Origin: Pseudomonas sp. 31-12
Lineage (GTDB): Bacteria; Pseudomonadota; Gammaproteobacteria; Pseudomonadales; Pseudomonadaceae
Direction of reading: 5' to 3'
DNA: 64,000 bases
Assembly (NCBI RefSeq): GCF_003151075.1
Contig: NZ_CP029482.1
Span: 496,001-560,000 of the forward strand
Shown: positions 34,856-43,592 of the stretch, one piece after another
Layout: each line of letters opens with the position of its first letter
How positions within the stretch are numbered: the first letter of the stretch is position 1
The notes under the pieces: generated by a model
Database searches by the model: none
Told to the model about the DNA's origin: nothing
What the model saw: only the letters and a program-made list of their open reading frames with translations
Translations under genes and position numbers: made by a program

Positions 34856-35122
34856 TCAGAAAAGCGCCACATCTTCGTCGTCGGGGACTTCGTCCGTAAC
34901 AATCACTCGTGCGTGTGCGCTGTGCTCGTCCTCCATGCGCAACCCGAAGTAGCGGGTATCGTTGGCGTCCCAAAATGCCTCTATCTGCGCCATGGGTGCA
35001 TGTTCAAGCAGCACCTCGGCGCTGTGCTCCAAGATGATCGAGTAACGTCGTTCGGTGTTCATTACAAAGAGGCTCGCAACGGCGGAGTGAAGTGGCAGGT
35101 TGTGCATAAGCACTGCTGTCAT
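34856..35122 (-). CDS. Hypothetical protein (88 aa)
   Basis: An 88-residue protein starting MTAVLMHNLPLHSAV with TGAGG at a suitable distance; an in-frame ATG at 35062 (MNTERRYS) has a weaker site. The C-terminal half is strongly acidic (DEVPDDEDVALF). No family recognised. The 240 bases between it and the tRNA hold only the tRNA terminator. Confidence 0.55.
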   Translation of the reverse strand: MTAVLMHNLPLHSAVASLFVMNTERRYSIILEHSAEVLLEHAPMAQIEAFWDANDTRYFGLRMEDEHSAHARVIVTDEVPDDEDVALF

Positions 35123-35317
35123 TATGCCGCCTCACTGATTTTCAACCGTAACCGCTCATCGTTTCGGTGAGGTATGTAGATGCGCGGTACCAGAATTGGA
35201 TGCATCGATTCCGCACCTTTGACGAATATAACCACCCTTCAGCGAGCGGGGGGCAAAAGGGGGCGAACACGAAACGGGGAGCGCGCAGAGGAAACTCAGG
35301 AGCGTAAGACCCATAAA

Positions 35318-35351
35318 CGAAAAAGGCCCACCTTTCGGTGAGCCTTTTTCG
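35318..35351 (-). terminator. Terminator downstream of tRNA-Thr
   Basis: On the minus strand CGAAAAAGGCTCACC / GGTGGGCCTTTTTCG with loop GAAA and T run, 10 bases past the tRNA 3' end. The hairpin is near-symmetric and could act both ways. Confidence 0.88.
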
Positions 35352-35361
35352 ATACTGCGTA

Positions 35362-35437
<76 letters not shown>

Positions 35438-35515
35438 GTGTTAGGGCGACGATTATAGCGATTGGGTTGGTTCTGTAAACCCCTGAATTCAGACTATTTT
35501 TACGCAGGCTTCCGG

Positions 35516-36340
35516 TCAGGCGCGAAGCAGGGTTTTCTTGAGTTTCTGAAGGGCTTTCCAGGTGCGGCTGTTTTGCATTGCGCGCAGCTGCGCTTCGACC
35601 TGTTCGGCGCGTTGCAGGGCGGCGGCGAGCTGGTGTTCGGCGTCGCTTACGGGGTGGCTGAAGTTGTGGCCTTTGCAGAACTGGAATTCGTCCAGGTTGC
35701 ACGGCGGGATGTCGAAGGCGGGTTTGAGGTTCAGGTGTTCGTTGGCGAGGTAGTAGGTGTTGATGCCGTCGAACAGGATGGAGTGGTAGCCGGCGTCGGT
35801 GACGAGGGTTTCCCAGATCTGGTCGCGGTCCCATGGGGTTTCGATGAGGATGACCCACGGCCGCCATTGGGTGAAGTCCATGCCGCGCAGGACGGTTTCT
35901 TCGTGGCCTTCGACGTCGATTTTCAGGAAGTGGATCTCGCGGCCCTGGGCGTGTTCTTCGCAGATGGAGGTCAGGGTGCGGGACTGGACGGTTTGGCTGC
36001 GCACGTCCATGCCGGCGTCTTTGTGCATTTGCGCCATGGCCGGGTCGAGCGTGGAGAGGCCGGTACCGGCGATGCCATAGAAGGTCAGGTCGTCGGCGCT
36101 TTCGCCGGCCACGCATTGCAGGTTGGTGTCGTTGGGGCGTTCCTGGCACAGGGCGTCGTAATAATTGGGCATCGGCTCGACGTTGATGCCGGTCCAGCCA
36201 CGGTCATAGAAAGCTTTGGTCACGGAGTCGTGGGTGGGGTGGTTGGCGCCGACGTCGATGTAGAAGCCGTCTTCCACAGTTTTGAGTGCGCGCCACAGGC
36301 GTATGTCTTCGAAATTCTGTGCGTAAGAAATGAACGTCAC
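35516..36340 (-). CDS. FkbM-family methyltransferase
   Basis: A 274-residue protein with the FkbM pattern: FISYAQNFEDIRLWRAL, FYIDVGANHPTHDSVT (SAM motif I), GINVEPMPNYYDAL and IHFLKIDVEGHEETVLRGMDF. The C-terminus is a helical, probably coiled-coil tail (LAAALQRAEQVEAQLRAM). GTG 36340 with GGAAG upstream is the best start; an upstream extension to 36412 is unlikely. FkbM proteins often O-methylate sugars or lipid-linked glycans, here perhaps in surface polysaccharide. It is a single gene. Confidence 0.87.
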   Translation of the reverse strand: MTFISYAQNFEDIRLWRALKTVEDGFYIDVGANHPTHDSVTKAFYDRGWTGINVEPMPNYYDALCQERPNDTNLQCVAGESADDLTFYGIAGTGLSTLDPAMAQMHKDAGMDVRSQTVQSRTLTSICEEHAQGREIHFLKIDVEGHEETVLRGMDFTQWRPWVILIETPWDRDQIWETLVTDAGYHSILFDGINTYYLANEHLNLKPAFDIPPCNLDEFQFCKGHNFSHPVSDAEHQLAAALQRAEQVEAQLRAMQNSRTWKALQKLKKTLLRA

Positions 36341-36683
36341 TGTGGCTTCCTGTCTGTCAGAGATTTCTTGTTCGTGGGCGCACTTTGGCGCTCTTGTCTG
36401 CCTGTATAACAAGGGTGGCCGTGACGTGCAATTTTCCGCCGGGCGCGACCGGGTTTCGGCGGTTATGTCGTTTTCGTCTGATGCTTATGCACAACGGGCG
36501 TACTCAGAAACGGCGCTCATGACTTTTTTGTGGACCCGTTCTCATTTGTGCGCAAATGCCTGTTTTTCTCGGTTTTTTATCAGGTGTACGAAAATTGAAC
36601 AGTTGCGTTTCACCCCTGAAACAGCTGCTTATATTGGATCCACGATAATTTCATCAACAGAGTTATCCACAGGCTGTGGATTT
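36341..36683. other. 343-base gap with a DnaA-box-like palindrome
   Basis: Relatively AT-rich and without a credible gene. At its left-to-right end TTATCCACA (36663-36671, a perfect DnaA-box match) is part of the palindrome ATCCACAG-G-CTGTGGAT (36666-36682) followed by TTTTAT, so it may equally be a hairpin at the end of the methyltransferase gene. Confidence 0.5.
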
Positions 36684-37913
36684 TTATGAGCGTTCGGCAA
36701 GGAGCAGGAAGTTGCGCGGCGTGAGCGGGGTTTCGCAGAAGGTTCCGAGCCGAACGGTGTAACCCTGATCGGCGAGGAAAAGAGCCCGATCGAGTACCAG
36801 CCAAAGCTCCAGCGGGCGTCGGAAAAGGCCGCGCAGCAGTTCCAGGTTGCGTACTTCGGCGAGTCGTTGCCAGCCAGCGGCTTCGAGTGCGGACCAATCT
36901 TGCGGGCCGACTGTGGATAACTCTTTCAGCTCGGCCAGATGATGGCAGTAGTCGGCAAAGGATTTGTCCAGCCAGGTACTGGGCAAGGAAGGGGTTGGCA
37001 GGTAGTCGTCAATGCCGCGCAGTTGCCGTTGCAACAGGTCGAAACCCAAGCGCCGGGCCATGGAGGTATCGCGCTGGCGTCGGACGCGAGCCCCGGCGGT
37101 GACAGTTTCGCTCATCGGCAGCGAGAGATCGTCGAGCGAGAGTTGTAGGTCGGATCGCAAACCGGCCGGGGAAAGCGCTTGGTACGCAGGAAGGTTGATC
37201 CGGTTATAGCAGCAGGGCGCGATGGCCAATTGTTTGCAGCCTGCCGCACTGGCGAGCTGCATTAACCGTACATGCAGATCCCCGCAGGCGTGCAGCGCTA
37301 CTGGCGTGTGATCGGCATTCAACATAGCCGCAGCATCCACCGCGAGTACATCCTGTTCGACATGCAGCGCATGCAAGTGATGACGTTGGCTAAGTGCCTG
37401 ACCACTGGCAACCAGCGCCGGGTCGTATTCCAGACACGTCAGTTGTTGCCCGGGTTGCAGCAAACGCCGACCCAAGTGGCCCTTGCCCGAACACCAATCC
37501 AGCCAATGCTTCGGCGGCGAGGTAAACGACAAGCAGCCGGCAAAGGCCTCAATCTGCTGCCATTTACGCCCCGGCACATCGACATTCAATCGATGCCCGG
37601 CCGCTCCCAGCGTATGCGCTGGCAACTCACCCACCGAACTCAACTCAAGGGACAGCGCCGCCAACGAAGCAAACGGCTCCGGCGCATTCAGCAAACCAGG
37701 TTGGTTATGACTGCTTTCCGCCTCTTCCAACGACCGCCCGCGTAGCCAAATCGCCAGTTCCGGGTAGGACGCTTCCCAAGGAAGCTGCAGATGAGTAAAC
37801 GGACGAGGCTTCCACAGCGCTTGATGCTCAATCAGAAAAGCATCCAGCGTCGTGAAACGGGCGAGTAAGGCGTCGCCCGTCAACACGTGGGAATCAGCGC
37901 CCTTGGCAGGCAT
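36684..37913 (-). CDS. SAM-dependent methyltransferase (GSTCD/Methyltransf_32-like)
   Basis: A 409-residue protein with the SAM-binding motif WLDWCSGKGHLGRRLL near residue 140, LTCLEYDPAL (motif II) and VALHACGDLHVRL plus APCCYNRI, which match the family of human GSTCD-like methyltransferases with a CC motif. The N-terminal and C-terminal thirds are not recognisable. It starts 20 bases before the end of hisM, so it is likely the last gene of the basic amino acid transporter operon. Target unknown. Confidence 0.75.
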   Translation of the reverse strand: MPAKGADSHVLTGDALLARFTTLDAFLIEHQALWKPRPFTHLQLPWEASYPELAIWLRGRSLEEAESSHNQPGLLNAPEPFASLAALSLELSSVGELPAHTLGAAGHRLNVDVPGRKWQQIEAFAGCLSFTSPPKHWLDWCSGKGHLGRRLLQPGQQLTCLEYDPALVASGQALSQRHHLHALHVEQDVLAVDAAAMLNADHTPVALHACGDLHVRLMQLASAAGCKQLAIAPCCYNRINLPAYQALSPAGLRSDLQLSLDDLSLPMSETVTAGARVRRQRDTSMARRLGFDLLQRQLRGIDDYLPTPSLPSTWLDKSFADYCHHLAELKELSTVGPQDWSALEAAGWQRLAEVRNLELLRGLFRRPLELWLVLDRALFLADQGYTVRLGTFCETPLTPRNFLLLAERS

Positions 37914-38583
37914 CGACGCGCAGCCAGCGCTCCAGCAGCTTGAAGCCGCGCACCAGCACGTAAGCCATCAGCAGATAGAACATGCCCGCGGCGAAGAAGA
38001 TCTCCACCGGCAGGTAGGTCCGGGCAATGATCGTGCGGGCCATGCCGGTCAGTTCCAGCAGGGTCACGGTGCTGGCCAGCGCGCTGGCCTTGAGCATCAG
38101 GATCACTTCGTTACTGTAGGCCGGCAGGCCGATGCGCGCGGCACGGGGCAGGATGATGTAGAACAGCGCCTTGGCCTTGGACATGCCCAAGGCGCGTGCG
38201 GCTTCGATCTCGCCCGGCGGAATCGCTTGAATCGCGCCGCGCAGGATCTCGGCGATGTAGGCTGCCGTGTGCAGGGTCATGGTTGCTGTGGCGCACCAGA
38301 ACGGATCGCGCAGGTACGGCCACATCGAGCTGTTACGAACCGCGTCGAACTGCGCCAGGCCGTAATAGACCAGGAACAACTGAACCAGCAACGGCGTGCC
38401 ACGGAAAAAGAAGATGTAGCCGTAGGGAAATGCCCGCACCCACCACAGGCGCGACGAGCGCGCGATGCCCAGCGGAATCGCCAGCAACAACCCGGCGATC
38501 ACAGCGATGGCCACCAGTTCCAGGGTCAGCGTCGCGCCTTGGGCCAGTTTCGGCAGCCACTTGATGATGACTTCCCAGTTCAT
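37894..38583 (-). CDS. hisM: Basic amino acid ABC transporter permease (HisM type)
   Basis: A 229-residue inner-membrane permease. It starts MNWEVIIKWLPKLAQGA at ATG 38583, overlapping the hisQ stop by four bases, and has the EAA loop GEIEAARALGMSKAKALFYI-type motif that docks on the ATPase. About five membrane helices. With HisQ it forms the channel for arginine, lysine, ornithine or histidine. Longer upstream frame to 38829 is inside hisQ and not used. Confidence 0.92.
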   Translation of the reverse strand: MNWEVIIKWLPKLAQGATLTLELVAIAVIAGLLLAIPLGIARSSRLWWVRAFPYGYIFFFRGTPLLVQLFLVYYGLAQFDAVRNSSMWPYLRDPFWCATATMTLHTAAYIAEILRGAIQAIPPGEIEAARALGMSKAKALFYIILPRAARIGLPAYSNEVILMLKASALASTVTLLELTGMARTIIARTYLPVEIFFAAGMFYLLMAYVLVRGFKLLERWLRVDACQGR

Positions 38584-39275
38584 TGGGTGCTCCTCGCGAA
38601 GCCGCGAGCGGCGCGTTTTTCCATGAAGTGCATACCGGTCATGGCCAAAATGGTCAGGCCCAGGTACATGAACGCGGCCACCATATAGAAGGTGAACGGC
38701 TGTTTGGACACGGTCACGCCGATTTGCGCATGGCGCATGATTTCTTCCAGGCCGATCACCGACACCAATGCGGTGTCCTTCATCAGAATCATGAACAGGT
38801 TGCCCAAGCCGGGCAGGGCGATGCGCCACATCTGCGGCATGATCAGCCGAGTGAAAATGCGGAATTTCGACAGGCCCAGAGCCACGCCCGCTTCACGGTG
38901 ACCTTTGGGAATCGCCAGAATCGCTCCGCGGAACACTTCCGTGGCGTAGGCGCCAAAGCACAGCCCTAGCGCAATCACGCCGGCGGCGAAGGCGTTGAGT
39001 TCGAGGTCGGGGTTGCCGAAGAACTCGCCCAGGGCACGCATGAGGTTGACCGTGCCGAAGTAGATCAACAGCACCCAGAGCAATTCAGGGATGCCGCGCA
39101 CCAGGGTCGAATACGTACCGCCAAGCCACTGCAGCGGCTTGTACGGGGAAGTCTTGGCCAAGGCGCCGAGCAGACCGAGCACCAGCCCCAGGCACAAGGC
39201 CGAGAGTGCCAGTTTCACAGTCATCAGCGCGCCAGCGGCGAGCGCCGGGCCGAATCCGTAGAGATCGATAGTCAT
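38580..39275 (-). CDS. hisQ: Basic amino acid ABC transporter permease (HisQ type)
   Basis: A 231-residue permease with an N-terminal YGFGPALAAGALMTVKLAL and the EAA loop KGHREAGVALGLSKFRIFTR. It pairs with HisM. It follows the binding protein gene across a 78-base gap that contains a very stable hairpin. Confidence 0.92.
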   Translation of the reverse strand: MTIDLYGFGPALAAGALMTVKLALSALCLGLVLGLLGALAKTSPYKPLQWLGGTYSTLVRGIPELLWVLLIYFGTVNLMRALGEFFGNPDLELNAFAAGVIALGLCFGAYATEVFRGAILAIPKGHREAGVALGLSKFRIFTRLIMPQMWRIALPGLGNLFMILMKDTALVSVIGLEEIMRHAQIGVTVSKQPFTFYMVAAFMYLGLTILAMTGMHFMEKRAARGFARSTQ

Positions 39276-39310
39276 GGATTTCTTTTCAATGTGCAGCAGG
39301 CAATGCCAGG

Positions 39311-39340
39311 GGCTGGCGCCGTCAGAGAGCGGCGCCAGCC
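39311..39340 (-). terminator. Intra-operon hairpin between argT and hisQ
   Basis: Perfect 11-bp stem GGCTGGCGCCG / CGGCGCCAGCC with an eight-base loop and no T run. Such hairpins after binding-protein genes protect the upstream mRNA and lower expression of downstream permeases; I infer that role here. Confidence 0.6.
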
Positions 39341-39353
39341 AGGCAAGTCAGAA

Positions 39354-40100
39354 TCAATAGATGCTGAACGGGAAGTACTTGTCGTTGATCTTCTTGTAAG
39401 TGCCGTCCTCGACGATTTCTTTCAAGGCAAGGTTCAGCCTCGCGCGCAGGGTGTCGCCTTTACGCACAGCGATACCGATCTTGTCGCTTTCTTCCACCGG
39501 GTCGCCCTTGAATTCATACGAACGACCGGCGTCGCTTTTCAGCCACTCATAGTTGACGTACTTGTCCGCCAGGATGCCGTCCAGACGACCGGAAGTCAGG
39601 TCGAGGTAAGCGTTTTCCTGAGTGTCGTAGAGTTTGACTTCAACGCCGGGCATGTTGTCTTCCATCCAGGTGCCAGCGAGGGTCGCACGTTGTGCGCCGA
39701 TCACTTTGCCCTGCAGAGAGTCCTTGTCGGTTTTGAACTCTTTGTCTTTCGGCGCGATGAACTGCAGTTTGTTCGAGTAGTACGGTTCGGTGAAGTCCAC
39801 CGCTTGCTTGCGCTCGTCGGTGATCGACATCGAGGAGATCAGGAAGTCGAACTTCTTGGCGTTCAGGGCCGGGATGATGCCGTCCCAGTCGGACGTGACC
39901 ACGGTGCAGTCGACTTTCATCTTGGCGCACAGGGCGTCGCCGATTTCTTTGTCGAAGCCGACGACATTGCCACTGGCATCTTTGTTGTTGAACGGCGGGT
40001 AGGCCGCTTCGATGCCCATCTTCAAGGTTTCGGCGGCGGCACCGGCGCTGAACGCCAGGGTGACGGCGGCCGCCAGGAAGATTTTTTTGTAGTTCTGCAT
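39354..40100 (-). CDS. argT: Lysine/arginine/ornithine-type periplasmic binding protein
   Basis: A 248-residue solute-binding protein. The signal peptide ends at about AGAAAETLKMG. Typical family elements are EAAYPPFNNKD, VGFDKEIGDALCAKM, DWDGIIPALNAKKFDFLISSM and AQRATLAGTW. Length and sequence fit ArgT/HisJ/AotJ. It captures basic amino acids in the periplasm for HisQMP. Confidence 0.92.
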   Translation of the reverse strand: MQNYKKIFLAAAVTLAFSAGAAAETLKMGIEAAYPPFNNKDASGNVVGFDKEIGDALCAKMKVDCTVVTSDWDGIIPALNAKKFDFLISSMSITDERKQAVDFTEPYYSNKLQFIAPKDKEFKTDKDSLQGKVIGAQRATLAGTWMEDNMPGVEVKLYDTQENAYLDLTSGRLDGILADKYVNYEWLKSDAGRSYEFKGDPVEESDKIGIAVRKGDTLRARLNLALKEIVEDGTYKKINDKYFPFSIY

Positions 40101-40113
40101 GCGGTTAGCTCCG

Positions 40114-40887
40114 TTAGCGGTTGCTGGACATGAATTGTTTGCAGCGCGCCGAAAGCGGGTTTTCGAACACCTGCTGTGGCGATCCTTGCTCTTCTACCAG
40201 GCCCTGGTGGAGGAACACCACCTCGCTGGACACCTGACGGGCGAAGCCCATTTCATGGGTGACCAACAGCATGGTGCGGCCTTCCTCGGCCAATGCGCGG
40301 ATGACATTAAGTACTTCCTGGACCATTTCCGGGTCAAGGGCGGAGGTGGGTTCGTCAAACAGAATCACCTTCGGCTGCATCGCCAGCGTGCGGGCGATGG
40401 CGGCGCGTTGTTGCTGGCCGCCGGACAGTTGCGCCGGATAGGCGTGGCGTTTGTCAGCGATGCCGACCTTGGCCAGCAGGGCTTCGGCGACTTCGATGGC
40501 CTCGGCCTTGCTCTGGCCGAGCACCCGACGCGGGGCTTCGATGATGTTGTCGAGCACGCTCATGTGCGGCCACAGATTAAAGTTTTGGAACACAAAACCA
40601 ATCTCGCTGCGCAAGCGGTTGATCTGCTTGCCGTCGGCAGCGACCAGTTCGCCGTTCTTGGCGGCTTTGAGCTTGAGTTCTTCGCCGGCCACCAGGATCT
40701 GGCCCTGGTGCGGGTTTTCCAGCAGGTTGATGCAACGCAGGAACGTGGACTTGCCGGAACCGGAAGAACCCAGGATCGAGATCACGTCGCCGTCGCGGGC
40801 GGTCAGCGAGATGCCTTTGAGCACCTCAAGCTGTCCGTAGCGTTTGTGCAAGTTGCGGATTTCAAGCGCGGGCGTGGCCTCAGCCAT
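40114..40887 (-). CDS. hisP: Basic amino acid ABC transporter ATP-binding protein (HisP type)
   Basis: A 257-residue ATPase with Walker A GSSGSGKST, Q-loop FVFQNFNLWPH, signature LSGGQQQR and Walker B VILFDEPTSALDP. It is first of the operon hisP-argT-hisQ-hisM-methyltransferase, read leftwards. GAGG precedes its ATG. TATGCT near 40950 could be the -10 of the operon promoter. Confidence 0.94.
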   Translation of the reverse strand: MAEATPALEIRNLHKRYGQLEVLKGISLTARDGDVISILGSSGSGKSTFLRCINLLENPHQGQILVAGEELKLKAAKNGELVAADGKQINRLRSEIGFVFQNFNLWPHMSVLDNIIEAPRRVLGQSKAEAIEVAEALLAKVGIADKRHAYPAQLSGGQQQRAAIARTLAMQPKVILFDEPTSALDPEMVQEVLNVIRALAEEGRTMLLVTHEMGFARQVSSEVVFLHQGLVEEQGSPQQVFENPLSARCKQFMSSNR

Positions 40888-41330
40888 GTGCGTTCCTCAT
40901 AGTGTTTCGCTCCTGCTGTTGGTTGGCCTTCCTGGCGAGGCGGCCAAGCTAGCATAGCGTTCGAATGGCAGCCAACAGCGCTACGGGCGGTAAACGGGTG
41001 GCATGTGGCAGGTTGTCGCATCGGTACAGCAGACTGTCGCGCTGCTATCAACCGAACAGCCGTTTGAACCAGCTGCCCCGAGGGTGTCGCGTAAAAAAGG
41101 GCGCGATGTTGCCAGCTTTGACGGGGTGTTGGAAGCGCTAACCGGCCAAACGTTCCTGATCTGCACTTTTATTGTGCGTCGTAACATTTTCCGGTGTGTT
41201 TCTGGTGCGCTGGTTCGTTCCCAAAGTGAGTCGCAGGGTAACGCTCTGGCGAATTGCCATTAATCTCAAGGACTTGCGATGACTGTCCGGTCACGCCACA
41301 GCCCCCGCGCATAAGGAGTTTGAAACATTT
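40888..41330. other. Divergent intergenic region between hisP and gabP
   Basis: About 440 bases without a convincing gene. It should hold the hisP promoter on the minus strand and upstream activator sites for gabP on the plus strand. No clear palindrome found. Confidence 0.5.
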
Positions 41331-41346
41331 TGGCGCAATTATTGCG
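41331..41346 (+). promoter_or_regulatory. Candidate sigma-54 promoter of gabP
   Basis: TTGGCGCAATTATTGCG keeps the obligatory GG (41332-41333) and GC (41344-41345) exactly ten bases apart and matches TGGC and TTGC of the sigma-54 consensus. Transcription would start near 41357, leaving an 85-base leader to the ATG at 41441. This fits nitrogen or CbrAB/NtrBC control of GABA uptake in pseudomonads. Confidence 0.6.
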
Positions 41347-41440
41347 TGCAGAATCCGAAACGCCCTGTTGGTTTCTTTTTACGAGAAGGAACGCCAGACG
41401 GGATGGATGCAAATCGCTTTCCCTTACAAAGGTAGTTTCA

Positions 41441-42832
41441 ATGAGCAGTACCCCAAGCTCCAATGGCCTCGAACAGGGGCTCAAACCGCGTCACGTGACC
41501 ATGTTGTCGATCGCCGGGGTTATCGGCGCAGGGCTGTTCGTCGGCTCGGGCCATGCCATCGCCGCCGCCGGTCCGGCTGTTCTGTTGGCTTACGCTGCCG
41601 CCGGTGCTCTGGTGGTTCTGGTCATGCGCATGCTCGGCGAGATGGCTGTTGCGTCGCCAGATACAGGCTCCTTTTCGACCTACGCCGATCGCGCGATCGG
41701 TCACTGGGCGGGTTTCACCATCGGCTGGTTGTACTGGTGGTTCTGGGTGTTGGTGATTCCGCTGGAGGCCAACGCCGCCGCGACTATCCTGCATGCCTGG
41801 TTCCCGAATGTGGCGATCTGGGCCTTCACCTTGGTCATCACCTTGCTGCTGACAGTGACCAACCTGTTCAGCGTGAAGAACTACGGCGAGTTCGAATTCT
41901 GGTTCGCCCTGGTCAAAGTCATCGCGATCATCGGCTTCATTGGCCTCGGCATCATGGCGATCTTCGGCTTCTTGCCGAACAGCCAGGTCAGCGGTGTTTC
42001 CCATCTGTTCGACACTCAGGGCTTCCTGCCAAACGGCATGGGCGCGGTACTGGGCGCCATTCTGACTACCATGTTTTCCTTCATGGGCACCGAGATCGTG
42101 ACCATCGCGGCCGCGGAATCGAAGAACCCAGGTCAGCAAATCTCCAAGGCCACCAACTCGGTGATCTGGCGGATCGGCCTGTTCTACCTCGTGTCGATCT
42201 TCATCGTCGTGGCCCTGGTGCCATGGAATGACCCGGTGCTGGCCGCTGTCGGTTCCTATCAGACCGTGCTTGAGCGTATGGGCATCCCGAATGCCAAGCT
42301 GATCGTCGACATCGTGGTGCTGGTCGCTGTGACCAGCTGCCTGAACTCGGCGCTCTACACTGCATCGCGCATGATGTTCTCCCTGGGCAAGCGCGGTGAT
42401 GCACCGGCCGTTTCCCAGCGCACCAACAAAAGCGGCACGCCGTACTGGGCCGTCATGTTGTCCACTGGCGCCGCGTTTCTCGCCGTGTTCGCCAACTACG
42501 TGGCCCCGGCTGCGGTGTTCGAATTCCTGCTGGCCAGTTCTGGCGCCATCGCGCTGCTGGTGTACCTGGTGATCGCGATTTCGCAACTGCGTATGCGCAA
42601 ACAGCGTATGGCTCGCGGTGAAAAAATCGTCTTCAGCATGTGGCTGTTCCCGGTCCTGACCTACGCGGTGATCATCTTCATCGTCGCCGCCCTGACCATC
42701 ATGCTGTTCCAGGAAGCCCATCGCGTGGAGATCCTCGCGACCGGTCTGCTGAGCTTGTTGGTCGTGGCTGCGGGCCTGTTTGTGGCGCGCCGTCGTCGCA
42801 ACGAGAAGTTGATCGCAGCGGTAGCGCGCTGA
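41441..42832 (+). CDS. gabP: GABA permease (amino acid-polyamine-organocation family)
   Basis: A 463-residue APC-family permease with twelve membrane helices; GLKPRHVTMLSIAGVIGAGLFVGSG at the start, FSFMGTEIVTIAAAESKNP in helix 6-7 and SALYTASRMMFSL match GabP. It imports 4-aminobutyrate by proton symport. The ATG at 41441 begins the family's N-terminus; the earlier in-frame ATG at 41330 falls inside the sigma-54 promoter. GABA is also the end product of putrescine breakdown, linking it to aguBA. Confidence 0.92.
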   Translation: MSSTPSSNGLEQGLKPRHVTMLSIAGVIGAGLFVGSGHAIAAAGPAVLLAYAAAGALVVLVMRMLGEMAVASPDTGSFSTYADRAIGHWAGFTIGWLYWWFWVLVIPLEANAAATILHAWFPNVAIWAFTLVITLLLTVTNLFSVKNYGEFEFWFALVKVIAIIGFIGLGIMAIFGFLPNSQVSGVSHLFDTQGFLPNGMGAVLGAILTTMFSFMGTEIVTIAAAESKNPGQQISKATNSVIWRIGLFYLVSIFIVVALVPWNDPVLAAVGSYQTVLERMGIPNAKLIVDIVVLVAVTSCLNSALYTASRMMFSLGKRGDAPAVSQRTNKSGTPYWAVMLSTGAAFLAVFANYVAPAAVFEFLLASSGAIALLVYLVIAISQLRMRKQRMARGEKIVFSMWLFPVLTYAVIIFIVAALTIMLFQEAHRVEILATGLLSLLVVAAGLFVARRRRNEKLIAAVAR

Positions 42833-42866
42833 GTGTCTTGACTCAAGACAAGCGCTGTTAAAGCAC

Positions 42867-42907
42867 AGAAACGACCGCCATCAGAAATGATCGCGGTCGT
42901 TTCTGCT
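42867..42907 (+). terminator. Terminator after gabP
   Basis: Stem AGAAACGACCGC / GCGGTCGTTTCT with loop CATCAGAAATGATC, followed by GCTTTT, 34 bases after the stop. Confidence 0.85.
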
Positions 42908-43191
42908 TTTATTCAGGCGAGTTATCGAGCGGTTACCTGATGGACACGATGATGGCGAGATAGTAGCCTTCTCGCCGAATGTGTATCTCGCTGTTGCGGG
43001 ATGCAATGGAGTTTCAGGACACGGATTGTTCGACGCCCCCAGCCTTTCTGGCTAAAGCCCCGACCCTTTCTTGCCTGCTTCCCTCATCTGACGCGAGTCA
43101 TAGATGCATTTACGTGTGTTTGCCGTTTAAAGAGCTGCATGGAGATAGCCCGGCCATTCAGCCAACCTATTGGGGCATCAAGGAGTCAGGC

Positions 43192-43518
43192 ATGGCGTTT
43201 ACATCGGTTGTGTTCAAAAACCCTAACACCGGTGCCATGAAAGAAGCGCCAATCGGCTTCTCGTGGACCGTATTTTTCTTCGGCTTTTTCCCGGCCTTGT
43301 TCCGTGGTGATTTCAAGTGGGCGGCGATCATGTTCGTGGTGGCCTGCTTCACGTTCAGCCTCAGCAACCTTGTGTTCATGTTCATCTACAACAAGCTGTA
43401 CGTGCAGGACCTGATCGGTGCCGGTTACAAGGCTCAGTCCATCGCCAAAGGCGATCTGAACTATGCCAGCGCCAAGATCGGTATTGAAATTCCGCGTCTG
43501 GAAGGTGTTGCTGCCTGA
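43192..43518 (+). CDS. Small inner-membrane protein (108 aa), unknown function
   Basis: A 108-residue protein with APIGFSWTVFFFGFFPALFRGD and a second hydrophobic segment (AAIMFVVACFTFSLSNLVFMFI), so two membrane helices, and a soluble C-terminus. It resembles small DUF2628-like membrane proteins. I chose ATG 43192 because AAGGAG lies six bases before it; the longer frame from 42979 lacks such a site. Confidence 0.75.
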   Translation: MAFTSVVFKNPNTGAMKEAPIGFSWTVFFFGFFPALFRGDFKWAAIMFVVACFTFSLSNLVFMFIYNKLYVQDLIGAGYKAQSIAKGDLNYASAKIGIEIPRLEGVAA

Positions 43519-43537
43519 TTGTTGTTAGTCAGGTTAA

Positions 43538-43578
43538 AAAAACGGCCGCTGTCAGTGATGACAAGCGGCCGTTTTTCC
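43538..43578. terminator. Bidirectional terminator
   Basis: AAAAACGGCCGCT / AGCGGCCGTTTTT (43538-43550, 43564-43576), loop GTCAGTGATGACA. It separates the convergent 108-aa and 150-aa genes and has A and T runs on both sides. Confidence 0.9.
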
Positions 43579-43592
43579 TTTCAAGGCGAGTT

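Noticed and set aside
35318..35351. CRISPR or repeat array near tRNA-Thr
   Set aside because: It is a single hairpin and fits the tRNA terminator; no spaced repeats were found anywhere in the window.
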